NCBI RefSeq assembly: GCF_030867095.1
Contig: NC_081835.1
Coordinates: 20,530,501 to 20,594,500 of the forward strand
DNA length: 64,000 bases
Reading direction: 5' to 3'
DNA from: Alligator mississippiensis
Taxonomy: Eukaryota; Chordata; Crocodylia; Alligatoridae
Within the stretch, counting starts at the first letter, position 1. The number at the start of each line of letters is the position of its first letter. The notes below the pieces were generated by a model. It was not told the origin of the DNA, did not search any database, and worked only from the letters and a program-made list of their open reading frames with translations. Positions 46,501 to 61,500 of this stretch are shown here, one piece after another. The position numbers and the translations under genes are program-made.

Positions 46501-49500
46501 CTGTGGTGTGCAAGACAAGATGACTTAAACTATACCTCTATTTTGACTGTTATTTCAAGATTAGTTCAGGAAAGACTCAATCCAGTTATAAAAGTACACG
46601 GTTTTTCTCTTTACATGTACTGCAAGATGCTATATTTAGTGTACCAGTCTTAGATGACAATATTTAAAACATTGAACCGACATTATTCCAGGCCAGACCA
46701 ATGTTAGAAGCCTGAAAGCCAAATCTCAACTATGCATGCTTCATAGTTGTTATAATACAGCAGGAAATGTGTTCATGCAAAGAGCATACTGTACCTGTTC
46801 TTGTTTAGAGATCCTGAAGAGGGGAATAAATGCAACTGAACAGCATTTAAAATACAATTTAAGTTAGGTTGTGTACCCATGAGAAGGCTAATACACCCCG
46901 ATACTGTTCTTTGAACAGCTTGTGCCAAACATTCAGCTTTATCTCCCTCTTCAGGTCTTCATTAATTGACAAGAGCATTCCTGCCAAAAGTCTTTAAATG
47001 AAACACAAGAAAAACATCCATACCAAAGTGACTAATTAACGCCCTTGTAACTCCTTGAATAGCAAATGCTAAAGAACTATTACTAGCACATTAGGTGTCA
47101 GCGTTTTTGCTATGTAAAATGATAATTAAAATTCTGAAGTCTAACCAAAACCTAATTAAACCAAGGAAGAAAGAAGGCTCAAGTCCCTCCCACACCAAAG
47201 ACCCTCTAAATAAAGTGATTCTCAACTGAAGTGCCAGGCCACCAGACCTTTTGAAGGGTGCCTTGAGGTGCGAGATGAGCACAGGCTTAGGCCTGTCCCC
47301 ACTGCAAGGAAGTTAGCACTAATCTATAAACCATTTTTTGAAATTGGGTGGCACTCAGTTCACAAGCATTATGAAAGGCTGCCTCAAGTCCAAAAACATT
47401 GAGAACCACTGCCCTAACTTAACTGGGTAAACAGAGCTATAACATGAACTCCTGGATGCAACAGACACTTGCTGACTACTAGTACAGTGGTATAGCATGT
47501 TAAAGCCTGGGTTCTCAGTCTCGTTTTTAGCTTGCCTGATTTTTTAGGTTTAAGTCAGATCTTTAATGTTATGTGTATTAAAAATACACATAACCACAAA
47601 AAAAATGCATAAGTTGGTAAGTATAACAGATGAGCCCAGAATGACTACAAAGCTGGAATTCACTCTTGGAGATTTGCTGCTGTTTTTGAACGATTTGAGC
47701 TGCAAGTTTGTGGTTTTATGACGTCGGCACATGAATGAATTACTACCTTGAAGTCACTCTGGGGCCCCATCAATTTGCCCACATGAATCCTTAGAACAAC
47801 TCTTAAGTAGAGGCCTGATTAAGTTCATCTGCTCTGTCTTGCCTGTTTAGTCACAGCTTTTAGACATATTTGCCTACAAATCTACTCCCCCACCCCATGA
47901 ACAGAATGGCTAATCACCCATTTATAAGACAGTAAGAGGCTACAAAGGCTCATGAGTAAACCATCTTGGGAATCAGAGATGACTCCATTGCAGAGTCACT
48001 GCTTCCCTTTTAGTGAGATTTCTGGGGATTACCCAAATGTTAGGAACTGAAGCATAAGCATGCACCACTTACACTTGAAACCAACTGTCCAAAGGAGATT
48101 TCTAGCTATATGTTCCTTCAAAACAGGACAGTTCAAGGGTTGCAAGCCATTTCTAGCTACAAATTTCAAAGTAGGGATTATCACCTAATAAATTAAATAG
48201 TAGGACCATTTTAGCCTCTGAGAACAAGGACGAAAATCAGTCAGCCTGTGGTAAATTATGAAGATGTTTCCTTATGTCTCACCTGAAGGCTGGTGACAGT
48301 GAGTCTGCGAGCATCATCTGAAGGAGCGATGACAGGAACGAGGTAGGGGCTTTCTGGAATATGGTCATCATTGAACTTTATGGACACCTCATAGTTACCT
48401 GGAAGAAAACAGGACAGTATTTAAGATGAGCCCCAGAATGTAGCTAAGGAAATTCAGACGCAATTTCAGTAGAATTTAGTTTTGGTACATACCAGGTTCT
48501 TGAACTACGTATGATACGCCACAGGATCCATCTTTATGATCCTCAAATGCAATATCCGCTTTACTCGGACCTTCTACAGCAATAGAGAGTCCTCCAGCTC
48601 CAGCTTCTCTTGTCCATATGCTGAACTCGGCTGTTGAATCATACAAGAGTTCTTATTTGAAAAAAAGTTACATGACAACTTGGAGTACACCGTTCCTACA
48701 CAGTGGCATGGTAGAGTATATGTAGGTATCAGGGAAATATTGCTTACATACAGTATGGGTTAAGATACTGACAGGATGAACAGTAAAGATTCTTCATCAA
48801 GATTAATAAAGGATGTATAAGCATCACAGCTAATTATCAGGAGACCAGCTTTAGTGATGCTCATCACATTTTTCCAGCTGAAGCCCAACCTTAAAGTTTA
48901 TTCTAGCCTAGTGTTTAACACACAGACATTTTTTATTTTTTATTTTTTTTAAGTTCCTTGTTTCCATCTACATTTGTTAAGCTGTGATAGTGACATCCTT
49001 TGGAAACTGTGTGCATTCTTTAGTACAGATTTGCTATATGGGTGATAAACTGAGTAGAACCACTAAAGTTGTGCAAGCATAACCCATTTTTCACCACTGG
49101 CTGCCTGTATTAGGCATTTGTACCAGTGTAGCATGCCTATCCATTTCCCCAGCCTAAAAAGGTCCACAATAAACCTATATTACTCATGGCATGTTTTTGG
49201 AAGACTGAATTTTAAAGCTGAAGATTTAAAATAAAACCAGCCTTGTCCACACATGAAATACAGCTGTGTTATTTTCCTTAGCTTGCATTTCTCAGCTGAA
49301 TACCACAAGAACATAAAACAATGCAGCAACATCACAATTTTAGCTCTAATTGAGCCACTGAACTACACAGGAATTTGAAGAGTCAGTTTCTGCAGTGTCA
49401 GCATTACCCAGCGCATTGTTACAGAGCAACGTACTCAGCGTCTCTGCTCCTGAGAGGGAAGAGAACTCTGGAATTCTTACCTGGGATACCTGCTTCTCCT

Positions 49501-52500
49501 CTCTCAAGTCCTGGACCCCCAGCTCGGACTTTATGAGCTCCTCCTTCACCGAGTGGCCCAACAGTGAACTGGAAGGGACTGCCAGGCACTGGCTGACCTC
49601 TGTATCTGACATCGACAGTGTGGACCCCCATTTCTTGTGGTACGAAGCGGACACAGTATGTGTTTTTATCAACTTCAACTATTTCTGCATTAGAAGTTCT
49701 TCCAGAGGGGCTCATTACCTGGGCTGTCATATCACCACTATCAATTTCTAAACAGAAAGCCAGAGATTAGCAAGTCACTAAAGCAGCCAAGCTGAATATT
49801 AAAAGCAAAATATGAAAGCCAATGGAAGTTCAGTCTCACTCCTCGCTGGATGGGTTTTCAGTTGCCCAAAATGCAAGCAAACCTACTACTGAAGATTTGA
49901 ATAAAACAAAACACACAGATAATACTTGGCATTCAAGTGGGTCTGTGCATCCATGCTCAGTTTTACCAAGGCCATGCAGACCCACATACCAATAATCTAC
50001 TCCTCATCTAGAGAGCTCATGCTGCTATGCAAGCATGACTATCATTTATCAAAACCACCAGTGGTATCAAACTGATATCACTAAGGCCAAAAACAGACAT
50101 TCAATTAAAAAGGCACAATGGGATCAAATCCATGATCACAACAGCTGTGCCATACACCACACATGCATGGCAGGAGACAGAATTGTGGGACTGGGGATCA
50201 GATCCTAGTCGCACCATGTTTTCAGTGCAGGGGGAGCCCAGGATCCTGCACTAACATGTATCAAGCCAGGTGCTTAGTGCTCCTGTGGCCTGGAGCACTG
50301 ATTATCATGGGCTCCACGTTCAATTTATGGGAACCAGCTACAAGAGTTATTACATTTTGTAAAACAGTTTTCTGGGTTATTCCCTGGTTTAGTGTACTGT
50401 TAAATGGAATGAACACATGGCCGGGTTACTACAAGCTAAATAACTAGTTAATCATGGCATATGTGTAATGTCTGCCAGAAGCCCAAGTGATCCCAGTCTC
50501 CCTGACCGGGGTTCAGGATGCACTTCTTCCATCGTTGTTGGCTTACCAGTATAGGAAATACTAAAACTGAACTTTCACATCTGATGTCCTGCCTGACAGC
50601 CTAGACCTAGAGCAGAAAGTTATCTGTGGCCTTGCTTGTTCAGCAGAACAAAAACACTTGGTCTAGAAAAAAAAAGTGGGGAATAAGGCATTATGAACTC
50701 TACTCATGATTGTAGACAGCTCTTTAAAAATGGCTGATCAGGACAGCTGATTTTTGAAGAGTTAAATTTACAAGGCTTCTACAGTTTTAACCAGCAAGTC
50801 ATTTAACAGCATCTAAACAGTTATTCTTTCGGGGCAGGGGGAGAAGCAGGAAATTATTATTCAAATGCTACTGCACTGCAAAAGCCATGCATGATTAATC
50901 AAAGCATATAAGATTCAAAGCAGCATTTTGCAGTATTAATTTTATCAAACCAAGCAATCAATATTGTTGGAACAAGTTTAGAACATTGTTTAACCTAAAC
51001 CATCTAAAATAATGCATTAGTTCACCATAAGAAGAGTTATTTCTTACTTTCAAAATTTAAGTAAACAGTGTTGATACACTTTAAAAACAGGGCTGTGTTA
51101 TGATTAATCATTAATGGCCTTGCAGTCCTTTTCCTGATTAGAGTGAAATTTGTTTGCACAGTTAGCTTTTACTAAAATCTCTGGAAGTATCCTACATTAA
51201 GCTTCTGCTTATTGAACATTTTCTTTTTAACATGGCAACTGTTAAAGGAATTTATGCAAGGCATACCAGGTAGTTAAAAAATGAGCACATTGCCAACCTC
51301 TGACTCCACATGCCCAGTGCTAAAACACACCCTCCATCCTTACAGAACCTGCATTGTACAAATCAAGCTGCTCTGGACCCAAAAGACAAACTGATGGGCA
51401 AATACAGCTCCTGACACCAATTGGTCCATCCATGACAACAGGACACCAAGGTCCTCTCAATTGAGTCTGATGATTATTCTTCAGCTCAGCAAACATAAGA
51501 GTGGAATTTGACTGGTAACAGAAGTGAGAAAGTTTCTCCAGAGATGTAGCCAATTGGAACCAAGCAACTAAGAAAAGGCAATAAGGAAATAAAGTGGGAA
51601 GGGGGGAAGAAAGAGAAAAAAAGACATGAAAGGAGTTAAGGAAGTCAGAATACAGCGGTTTTAAAAAGTTTTTGTAGTAGAAGTGGTAAATTTAAGCAAG
51701 CATGCAGTACTGCTACAGTAACCAAGCCCAACCTTTAAAACACCCAACCTTGTTAGTATAAAATGAGCATTTAAATGCCATTTGCTCAATGAGGAACCTC
51801 ACTGATCATTTTCCCATACCACGTTTTTGCAAATACCAAGGAAGTGATAAAAAGGATGCAAAGATTGGTCACACCTAGTCAGTTTTGACAGTCTACACTA
51901 CCCTCACATTTGCTAGTGGGTAAAGCAAGAACTCAAATTTGTACAGAGCTGCCTCCCAGCTCATTGTATACTGTGCTTGATGGCTTGATTTTACCCATGA
52001 AACTGCTTATTCCTTCATTTGGAAAACATTAACAATATTACTTTTTCATACCTGTAATGTATTTCAGTTGCATCATTAAGATAAGTTGTTTTCACCCCTA
52101 ACAACATGTCCAATAAGTCAACATTTGAGATTAAATTTCTTCCCACTACATTATACCTACTGGGCTTGGACAAAGTGAAGCCCTAACCACAGAAGATGAG
52201 AAAGCCTACACTTAAGTAGGCTCATATAGTGAGTGACCTAGTTTACCTGGTATTTTTAAGTTAAGATCACATATGCTTCCAACAGTTGCTACAGAGGGAG
52301 CCTGTCTTGTACGTGTGATACTCTCTTTCACTCTTCCTTCACCACTTATTTTCACAGTAAATGGACTACCTGTAAGAAGCACAGCAAGTAATTTCTTCTT
52401 GGGTAAATATTTGACAGATTGTAAACCTAAGGGTAGGACTGAAACAAAAGTTTCCTTATACTTTTAGTTAGCATAACATATTTGACATTCAGGAGACATT

Positions 52501-55500
52501 TAGCTGATAGGTAGCCAAAGTAAACATGATAAATGCATATAACCTGCATTGCTAAGTTTTGGCCCTTTACTCCTCATATTGAACAGTAAAGCATCTAAAA
52601 AAAGAGTTCACTTTTCCATATTATATTGGTACCACTTGCTAAAAACCCCATATAGTATTGAAGATATAACAAAATTAATAGTAATGCTTTTTGGATGCTC
52701 TCCAAGAAGGACCACCCTAGTTTTTTTCAGGGACAAAGGGGAAAAAAAGTGCATGCACGCAAACCCTAGTCTTAGGGAGGAAGCTATTACTCTCACATAT
52801 TCAAGTTTCTTTCATCAAGCCCCGCCAAGCTCTGAAGCAGTCTGTAGAAGACTGACTAGCCTCTTAACTGAGCACTGTCTCAAAGTACTGGCTCCATCAG
52901 GATTACATTTTTACTAGTACGCAGCTTGAATTCAAAGGAATTTAATCCAGGGGAGTAAAGTCCCAAGCATATTTTCCCTTTATTTTGCTGCCATTAGGCT
53001 TGAGGAAGAGTCTTGGACATACTGGCCGTGTCCTGGTTGAAGCAGGAATTTGGGCCCGAGTCAAGCCAGGACCCACGTATTAATTACACTCGCCCCCTAT
53101 AGTCTCAGCCAAGATTTTAATCCCCTTATCATCACTGTGACACTAAAGGTTGCAATGGATTAGTCAATGTAACCAGAGATGCAGAGCACTTTTTCCCTTC
53201 AAGGTGTTACTTAATAATGGCCCGTCTCAAAACAGGAAGGTCTAGACGTCCCTCCGATTTATAGCATAGGGAAAGTATGTGACGGGCTCTGTTACGTTCT
53301 CTTACCTGGAATGTGCTCATCTGCAAATTTAGTAGATACTATGTACACACCAGGTACAGTTGGAAAATATGACACTTTGCAGGTTCCATCTTCAAGATCT
53401 TCTGTTTGAATATCTACCTTGCTAGGTCCTTCAACTGCCAATGAGATTCCACCATAACCTGCAATGTATTAGTTAGCTTAGTCCCAGGTACGTTCCAACT
53501 GAGTTTGGAACAAAGCTTCACAGTGAGACAAGATTAAAACATTCAAAACCTTGGAAGCCGATTTTCACAGCAACTGATGCAGCATTTCAGCACAGGATGT
53601 AATAGTCACAAAACTTTAAGGATGGTTCTAGGCACGTGTGACCCAGACACATATGACCCTACTGTGATTACTCTAAGAATGGAGAGATAAATAAGCATTA
53701 AAATGCCATGATGTTGAGTGGAAGTAGTTTCAGGTGTATTTGGATCTTGGGAAGTAACTAGCAGTTTATGGGAAAAAAAAGTCTCAACTTCTAGAGAAGT
53801 TAGCTTTAGAGCTGGCTTCTAGTATACTAGAATGCAGTCTCTTCATACAAAAGGTAAAATTTTTAAATTAATGGTACTAACTATTCAAGCATGCGAGAAT
53901 CTACACCCAATTCACATTTTGCAGTTAAACAACTCAGTGTTTGTTGCTTTAGGACAAGAGTCCCAGTGATCCTGAGGAGGGGAGAAGGGAGGCACCAGAA
54001 TGCTTTTGGTCTAGCTAATCCCAATTATTGCATAAAAATTGTGGGAAATTGAGAACTGAGATATGGCATTGACCAAAACGGTTCATTTTCCTTCTCAGGA
54101 AAATGTTCTGAAGCACCATTACAAAACAGATCCTCCACATGGTACTAACCTGCATCCCTTGTATCTACAATGAAGTCACACATCTCAAACGTGCGTCCTT
54201 CTGTCAAGCCACGTCCCGAAACTCTTGCTCTGCTGGCATCTCCTATCTCAGACTGGACCACCATGATGGTTACAGGGCTGTTTGCCACATGGCTACCATT
54301 CTTCTTAATACTGACAAGGTGTTCTCCTACTTCCCGTGGAATGAATGAGATGCCTGTGGGACAGCATGAGAGTACAAATAAGGCAAGGTGATTAATTGTC
54401 TTAAAGTGTCACAGAGTTACCTGACAGATCAAGCAGCCTTGCAGTTGGAATGTAAATTAGCCTTTATTCTTAAGGACTCTTAGTCACAGGGCCAATGGGG
54501 AGGATTCCATGCATCCAAGAGGATGGATTTACTGGTGGTGCCACCATGCCAATGGTAGTACTTGTGCCTCAACCACAATTTAGCACACCATGTAAATAGT
54601 GAGCCAGAAGGCCAGCCTCCCTGGCCATTCTGTCCCTGGCTGCTGCAGCAGCCAAACAAATGACAACTGACATTTGAGACCTGCATATTTGGTATGGTGG
54701 TAAGTCAGCAGTAACTGGAAAAAGCTATTATTTTGCATGGTATGGGGGAGTAGGTGCAGGGGTGGGGGGGGTGTGGAAAACCCATGTGAAATGCACAGAC
54801 TGCAACATTACCAATGTGGTTATTGGGTAGCCTTTTCAGAAGGCAAGGCTCATCACGACCAGACGGAGCTTTAATACTAGCTGTTAAGAGACTCAGATCT
54901 GTCTCATTAATGTCCAGCAAGAAGTCAGCAGCAGAACCAAGTTTAACTTGGGACCGTCTCCTGTTGTCATCTATGGAAAGAACAGAAAATTCTTGTGAGC
55001 ATGATGTATTACTAGATTTAAAAAACACAACCCCTCCCCCCCCCCCAAAACCAAACCAAAACAAAAACAGGCCAGCAGTCTGCCAGACTAAATGTATTTA
55101 AGCACACAGTTCACCTGGCTTTGTTCTGTTTTATCATTTGAGAGCTCACACTCATTGAGAAGTACTTTCAAACCGGACATAAGTTAGTACAAACTGCCTA
55201 AAATTGACTTAGTCTCTAGATAAGTAACAAGTACAGAAGAACCTCCATCCTATTTGCTTCCTAAATAAGTTACAATATATCTATTTTTTCCCCAAAGAAA
55301 GGATGGAATTCCAGCCTCCTAAGTAGTAACAGAACTTGTATAACTACAAAATAACCAAAGGATTTTTTCTGTTCAGCCTGGCAACGCTTGAAGGAGCCAA
55401 TTAACGTTACATAGTTGTTGTGCAAAGATGCAGAGCTTTAAGCTCAGAGCACCTATATACTCAGCTTCTGAGCAAATGTAGGACCTGGCAGCCTGATCTA

Positions 55501-58500
55501 GAGGCCTCCCTTCATCCTTTTTAACACATTAACCAATGTGGAATTGAAATTCCAGTATGTTTGGTACCAAACACTGAATGAGATCAAGTTACTAGCCTTA
55601 GGTACAGGCTTAGGATCATAAGCAGGTAGGGCTGGAAGGGACCACACAAGATCTAGTCAGGCCTGTTCAGGGAAGGATCATCCCCAACTAAACCATCCCA
55701 GCCAATCATCTGTCCAACCTGCTCCTAAAACTTGCCAAGGATAGAGATTCAACAGCTCCTCTGGGTAGCCTGTTCCAATGCTTGACCACCTTCACAGGTC
55801 TGAAAGATCCTCCTAATTGCCAACCTAAAGCTTCCTACATTGCAGCTGGAGGCCATGGCTCCCAGTCCCATCCCCTACAGCCAGAGAGAAAAATCCATCA
55901 CTGTACTCTCATTGCCCTTCAGGTATTTGATAACATGCTTCAAATCCCCAATCTAGTCTTCTTTAGACCAAATAACCCTAATTCTTTCAGCCTTTCCTCA
56001 TAAACCTTGCTTCCTAGGCTCATATACAGCTTATGGTCTACCAAAACCAACAGGTCCTTCTCTGTAATAGTGCAACCTAGCTGGTCATCCTCAGCCAGCA
56101 TTTGTGCATGCAATTATTCTGCTGGGCGGCATTTTGCTGCAGATGGTCTGTGTCTGCACCCTAGCCCTGCCTTGCAGTGTCTGGAATTCCACCTAACTAG
56201 GTGTCATCCACAAAATTCTCAGTCTGCACTCGATCCAATCATCCAGATAATTAATGATGATACTGAGTAATACCAGAACAAAGAGACCCCTGGGGAACCA
56301 CACTTAGTAGCTCCTCCCAACTAGACAGTGAGCCACTGATGACTACTCACTGAGCACAATGATTCACTCATTATGTAACCATGTCACAGTACTTCCATCT
56401 AATCCATTTCCTTAGTTTGTTAACGAGAACGTTGTGGGAAGATTACACCAAAAGCCTAGCTGAAGTCCCCTGCTCTCCCTGCATCCAACAGAGCCTGTGT
56501 CAACTTATCATAGAAGGAAATCAGGTTGGTCAGGTATGACTTACTCTTGGTAACCCATGCTGGCTGTTCTCCTCTAGGTGCTTTAAAATGGATTCTTTAA
56601 TGACTTGCTCCATGATCTTTCCAGGTATCTTTTTATGCTGACTAGTTTATAATCCCCTGGGGCTCTTTCTTCATTTCCCTTACTTAAAAGATGGGCACTA
56701 TATTAGCCCTTTCTGATCATCCAGGACTCCACCCAACCTCCATGACTTCAAGAGGACAGCTCATGACTCTGAAATTACCTCTACCAATTACTTCAGTACC
56801 CTAGGGTGCATGCCATCCAGCCCATCTACCATACATAAGAAAGCTATTCCCAACGAACTCCAAGAATTTGCTGAACCTATGTCTCTGAACATTGGATTGG
56901 CCTGATGTCTTGAAGCGAAACTCCTTAAGTGGGACTCTCTCTATTGCAATGTTATTGTACTGAAAACCAACCATCTGTAGCTCCTTCTGAGGCAGTTAGG
57001 AATTTGTTACACTGTGTCCTTCATACCTGTGATTTTGGCAGTGAAAGGACTGCCTGGGATATGCTTGTCATTGTATTTGACTATTATGCTGTAATCTCCA
57101 GGTAGGGTGGGCAAGTAAGTAACCGTGCAAGTGCCATCCTTGTTATCAATGCAGCTAATCTCTGCTTTTGAAGGTCCTTCAATGGCCAAGTCCAGTCCAC
57201 CTAGTACAAGAATAATTGTTAATGCCATCACCTGATTCAAGTTTAAACACACTTGGAAGGAGGCTCTCTTTATAGGAAGAGGGATCAGTGGCAGAGATAG
57301 GATGTATTCACCCAATAAGTAATGAAGCTGCAAACTGCAACTTTTACCCTTCCAGAAAAAAAACAAAACCCCCAAAACCATTAGCAATATATTCGGCTAC
57401 AGCCAACTAGAAACCATAGCAGGGCTTCATTTAATCCACTCCATTTGCCTAATGAAAGAAACAGAATTTACTTTAAAAAGACAGTTTGTTACCTAGGGAA
57501 TTAAGTTTCTATACCTGAAGATTCTTTTAGCTAGACATTTCATCTTCACATCACTACCTGAACAAATAATTTCAGACCCCTGTCTTTGCTCTGCTGTATA
57601 GAAGTTATGATCCAGCAAAATAAGGTTTGGCTGGAACAAGTTTACGTATGTTGAGTCTTCAATTTTCCATTACAAAAAAAATTTATCAAATGGTCTACTG
57701 CTTAACTTCAGCAGGCAGGGTAGATATGCATCTTTATAGGCTAATGAAAAAGATGTGTACACACCCCCCCCCCCCCAACTTCAGTATTCACTTTGAGGGA
57801 TGTACTATGTACACGAGGGTTTACTGACTATATCTGTGTGTTTGAACCTAGGCAAGGAAAGAAGTGTCATCTTACCTTCTCCAGCATCTTCTGTGACAAT
57901 AGTAAAAGTTGCTGGTTTATTTGCTACACCATAAATGAGGCCAGGACCATAAGCAGACACATTTCCACTGTTCGGATAGTTCACATAGAACTGTAATGGG
58001 CTCTCTAGGAAGAAAAAGCAAGCACAAAAGAATAATCACATTTTTAGGATTGAAAAGGCCTTCGTTGAACTGCATTAAAATTCTCCAAACAAAACAAAGG
58101 GTTTAAGCCACTGAATAAATCCACAGCTTGACAAGATCCTAACCTTCCTAAGATCATTTGATACCAGTACTTCTGGAGAACCTTATTTTTTATCAGTAAA
58201 TATATATCGGAAAGTCTGCTAGACCACTATAATGGTTTACAAAACAGGGGTGTGTGAAATGGGCCATATTCGATTCGGATTTGGCCTGAATCTGGAACAG
58301 CGATTCGATTAATTGATTCAGATCACTGTCCCAACTCGATTTGGCCGAATCAAAATCTGAAGATTCGATGCCAATTCGGAGAATCAGTGATTTGGGCACA
58401 GATACAGTTTAAAATGTTTTTTCTACATACCTCAAGGTACCAGACGGCTCATGAATGTTGCAATGCTGGGGCGGATTGAGTGTGCCACAGGAGTGCGGGG

Positions 58501-61500
58501 GACACCTCCATGTGTTTAGCGGTGGACCCAGAAGTGGACTGGAAGTACTTCTGGTCTACTTCCAGGTCTACACTCCCTTGGATGCAGACTAGTTTACTTT
58601 TCTGCAAACTCACCTCACATATAATTCTTAAAATTACTCAAAATAATGAATTACAACACTGATCGAATATCGCTTGTTCTAAAGTAGCCGAGTCATGGCA
58701 CTATGGTGCACTCCTTTATAACTTGCAAAACAGCGTAAGACAATACAGTAGCTAGTTCAATTACTAGCTAGTGCTTGAGAATTCAAGCTATAGTAGTTGG
58801 CAGATTTTGAATACTAAAGTTACATACTAAGGCAAGAGTTTCAGGAAGTTTATTAGCCACAGATCAAATGCAAGGTTTTACAGCTGAAACAAACAAACAA
58901 AATAATCAGGAGGCTTATTCATGTTGTCCACAAGCCTCCCATGTGAACTTAAGCAAATCAACATCATTGCACATCAGTTTCCTACCCCTACCCAGAACAG
59001 AAGTATTGCTCAACACTCAGGCTTTCTACTCATCATGCAAAGCCCACAGGATGCAGGCGATACCAAGTATAGATGGCACGAAACTCTCTGTTCAGTTTAA
59101 GTGAGCTGTTGCACAAGTTTAGTCTATAACTCATGATGTTATGTACAAAAGAACAGCTCAATTAATAAAGTGTTAAAAGAAGACTTATTTATAACCCCTT
59201 TTAAATGAGCTGCAAGTTTTGGAATTTTGCATCTTGTTTCCCATGGTTCTGATGAAGTAGGCAGAGTTAGCTTGAACAGAAGTGTGCATAGGGCAACTGA
59301 TACACATCACCCAATTTATGAAACCAGACTAGGAGTTCCAGGATAATAACTGGAGACTTTAGAGGAAGATGCTGATTTAAGGTGGGCAGAGGGGGTGTAA
59401 GGCGGAATTCATACAATCCTGGAGTATGAAAGATGAATGTAGTATAGATGTGGTCTTCTAGTTTTATTGCAACAGGAAAAAGAACTTGCTTTTTTCTTTT
59501 TGTATTAGTTTCAGCAACTGGGTCCTTACCACAGTTTCTAATGTTTATGCTACGACAGTCTTTAGTTTACACATGTACTAAGTACTGCTTTTGTATACCT
59601 CCAAGAACAGTACATTTCACTAAAAACAAAAAGTGTAGCTAGAAAATTATATGTTTCAACTTCACAGTAAATGCCACTAGAGCTGGTTCCCAAAAGCCAA
59701 ATCCATTTTAGGTCTGGCTTGTACTGCGAAACCACACTAAAAGCTCCCCTCCCTCCACTTGCTCTACCACTTCCGTTCCCCTGTGGGATGCTCAGAGCAT
59801 CTATTCAGAAATAAAACTGTACTTGTATGAGCTTCCAGGAAGCCTGAAGAGTAACACTGACAAGTCAACAGCACACTCAGTTGTGCCCAGCCTGTAAGAG
59901 GAGAATGGCACAAACACTTCTACCTGGATCCCACTAAAGCAGTTGCTGTCAGGTACTCACCTGGAATATGGTTTCCCATATATTTTATGTGCATTTCATG
60001 CAGCCCAAACTCAGTAGGAGCATATCTGACTGTTACTGTGCCATCCTTGTTATCCACAATCTCTGGTGTAGCAGTCTTTCCAGAAGGCATATGCACTTCC
60101 CCTAGGAGAGAGAAGGAATTTGCACTAAAAGAAGCTAGAACAGATTCCCACGCACTCCCCACAAAAGAGACAGATTAAAAGGAGCACTAGGTAATATTAC
60201 ATACAAATATTTAAAACAATTAAAAGCGACTTGCCTGCCAGTTCAGGTATAGACTGGTGGGAATATCAAACATTTTCTACCTTAGCTAAATAAATGCAAT
60301 GTAGAGGCAATGTATATGGTGAATAGCCTAATGATCTAGCATAACCAGTTTTGCACATAGAAAGTTTAAAGGGATATACATAATGCACATCTTACTCAAT
60401 TGGCTTTTGCAAAGTGCTTGCCTGCAGCTATTTGGAAAAGGGAGAGAGATTTGAGCATCCTAAAGCAATCTCATTAGATCAACAGCCACAAATCGCAACA
60501 CATTCTGTGCTGAAGAACAAGTGGGCACATTACTGGATTTGGCATCAGCCACGAGGAGTGTAGAGAACCAGTAAAAAGCCTTTTACAGCAATAGTTTGCA
60601 GCAATCTTAGGTGCAGTGTTCCGAGAGCTAGACTGGAAGTCTAGCCGACTTGTTAACTGACGTAGGCAGTCTGTTAAGAAAGCCCGGTACTTTCAGAAGC
60701 ATCAGAAGAGATGCTACATGGCCATCGGTAGATCACGGTCAGCCATCATCTGTGCTGGAGATTTTTCTCAGAGACAAAGTCTGAGAGTTAAGCAAGTATT
60801 CCAGGTACAGTAAGAGCTCTCCTCTAGAGGAACAACTGATATCAGCGTACAGCAATTCTCGGCATCATCTCAGACTTCCTTTTCCCCCATTTAAAAATTT
60901 AATTATGCCTCAAGCGCTTAGTGTTGTTGCCCTTTAGCTTACACCACATGCAGCCATATGTTTCAAGTGCACAATCAGTCAAGAAGAAAAAAAAAGTAGG
61001 TTAATATGTTCAAAGCGACTTTCCCAGCATATATTCTGTAGCCGTAAACGGTGAAGTGTGCTGTGAAAAGCAGGATTCTACTTAGCTTGCTGTAATGGAA
61101 ATGAAGTGTTTACCTGTTATTTCTCCTTTCCTTACAGCAAATGGAATAACCATATCAAAGGGCTTAAATCCCATGCCATTCATGTCACCAACAGGAACGT
61201 AAGCTTCTTCTGTGACCTAAAGAAAAGTCAAGCTTTGTTAGTGTAATAGAACGAAAACAAATCTCTTTTTAAAAAAACAAACAGATCAACATTTAATCTT
61301 TGTATCAAGATGACATGGAATTAGAGTTTGCGATAATTACGGCAGAGCAATTAATCAACTGTTGGATTTTGCTTAACTGGAACAGCTGCCCAGTAAAGCC
61401 ACCCATAACAATTAAGTTAGCATAGATCCAAATGGAAAAAGTAGACATGAACATGGAAGGCACACCAGAAAACGGCAGAAAACATGGAAGACAACGTAGT

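Noticed and set aside
55782-56270. Open frames of 73 and 87 codons in an FLNB intron
   Set aside because: They run through an old CR1 LINE in its antisense direction.
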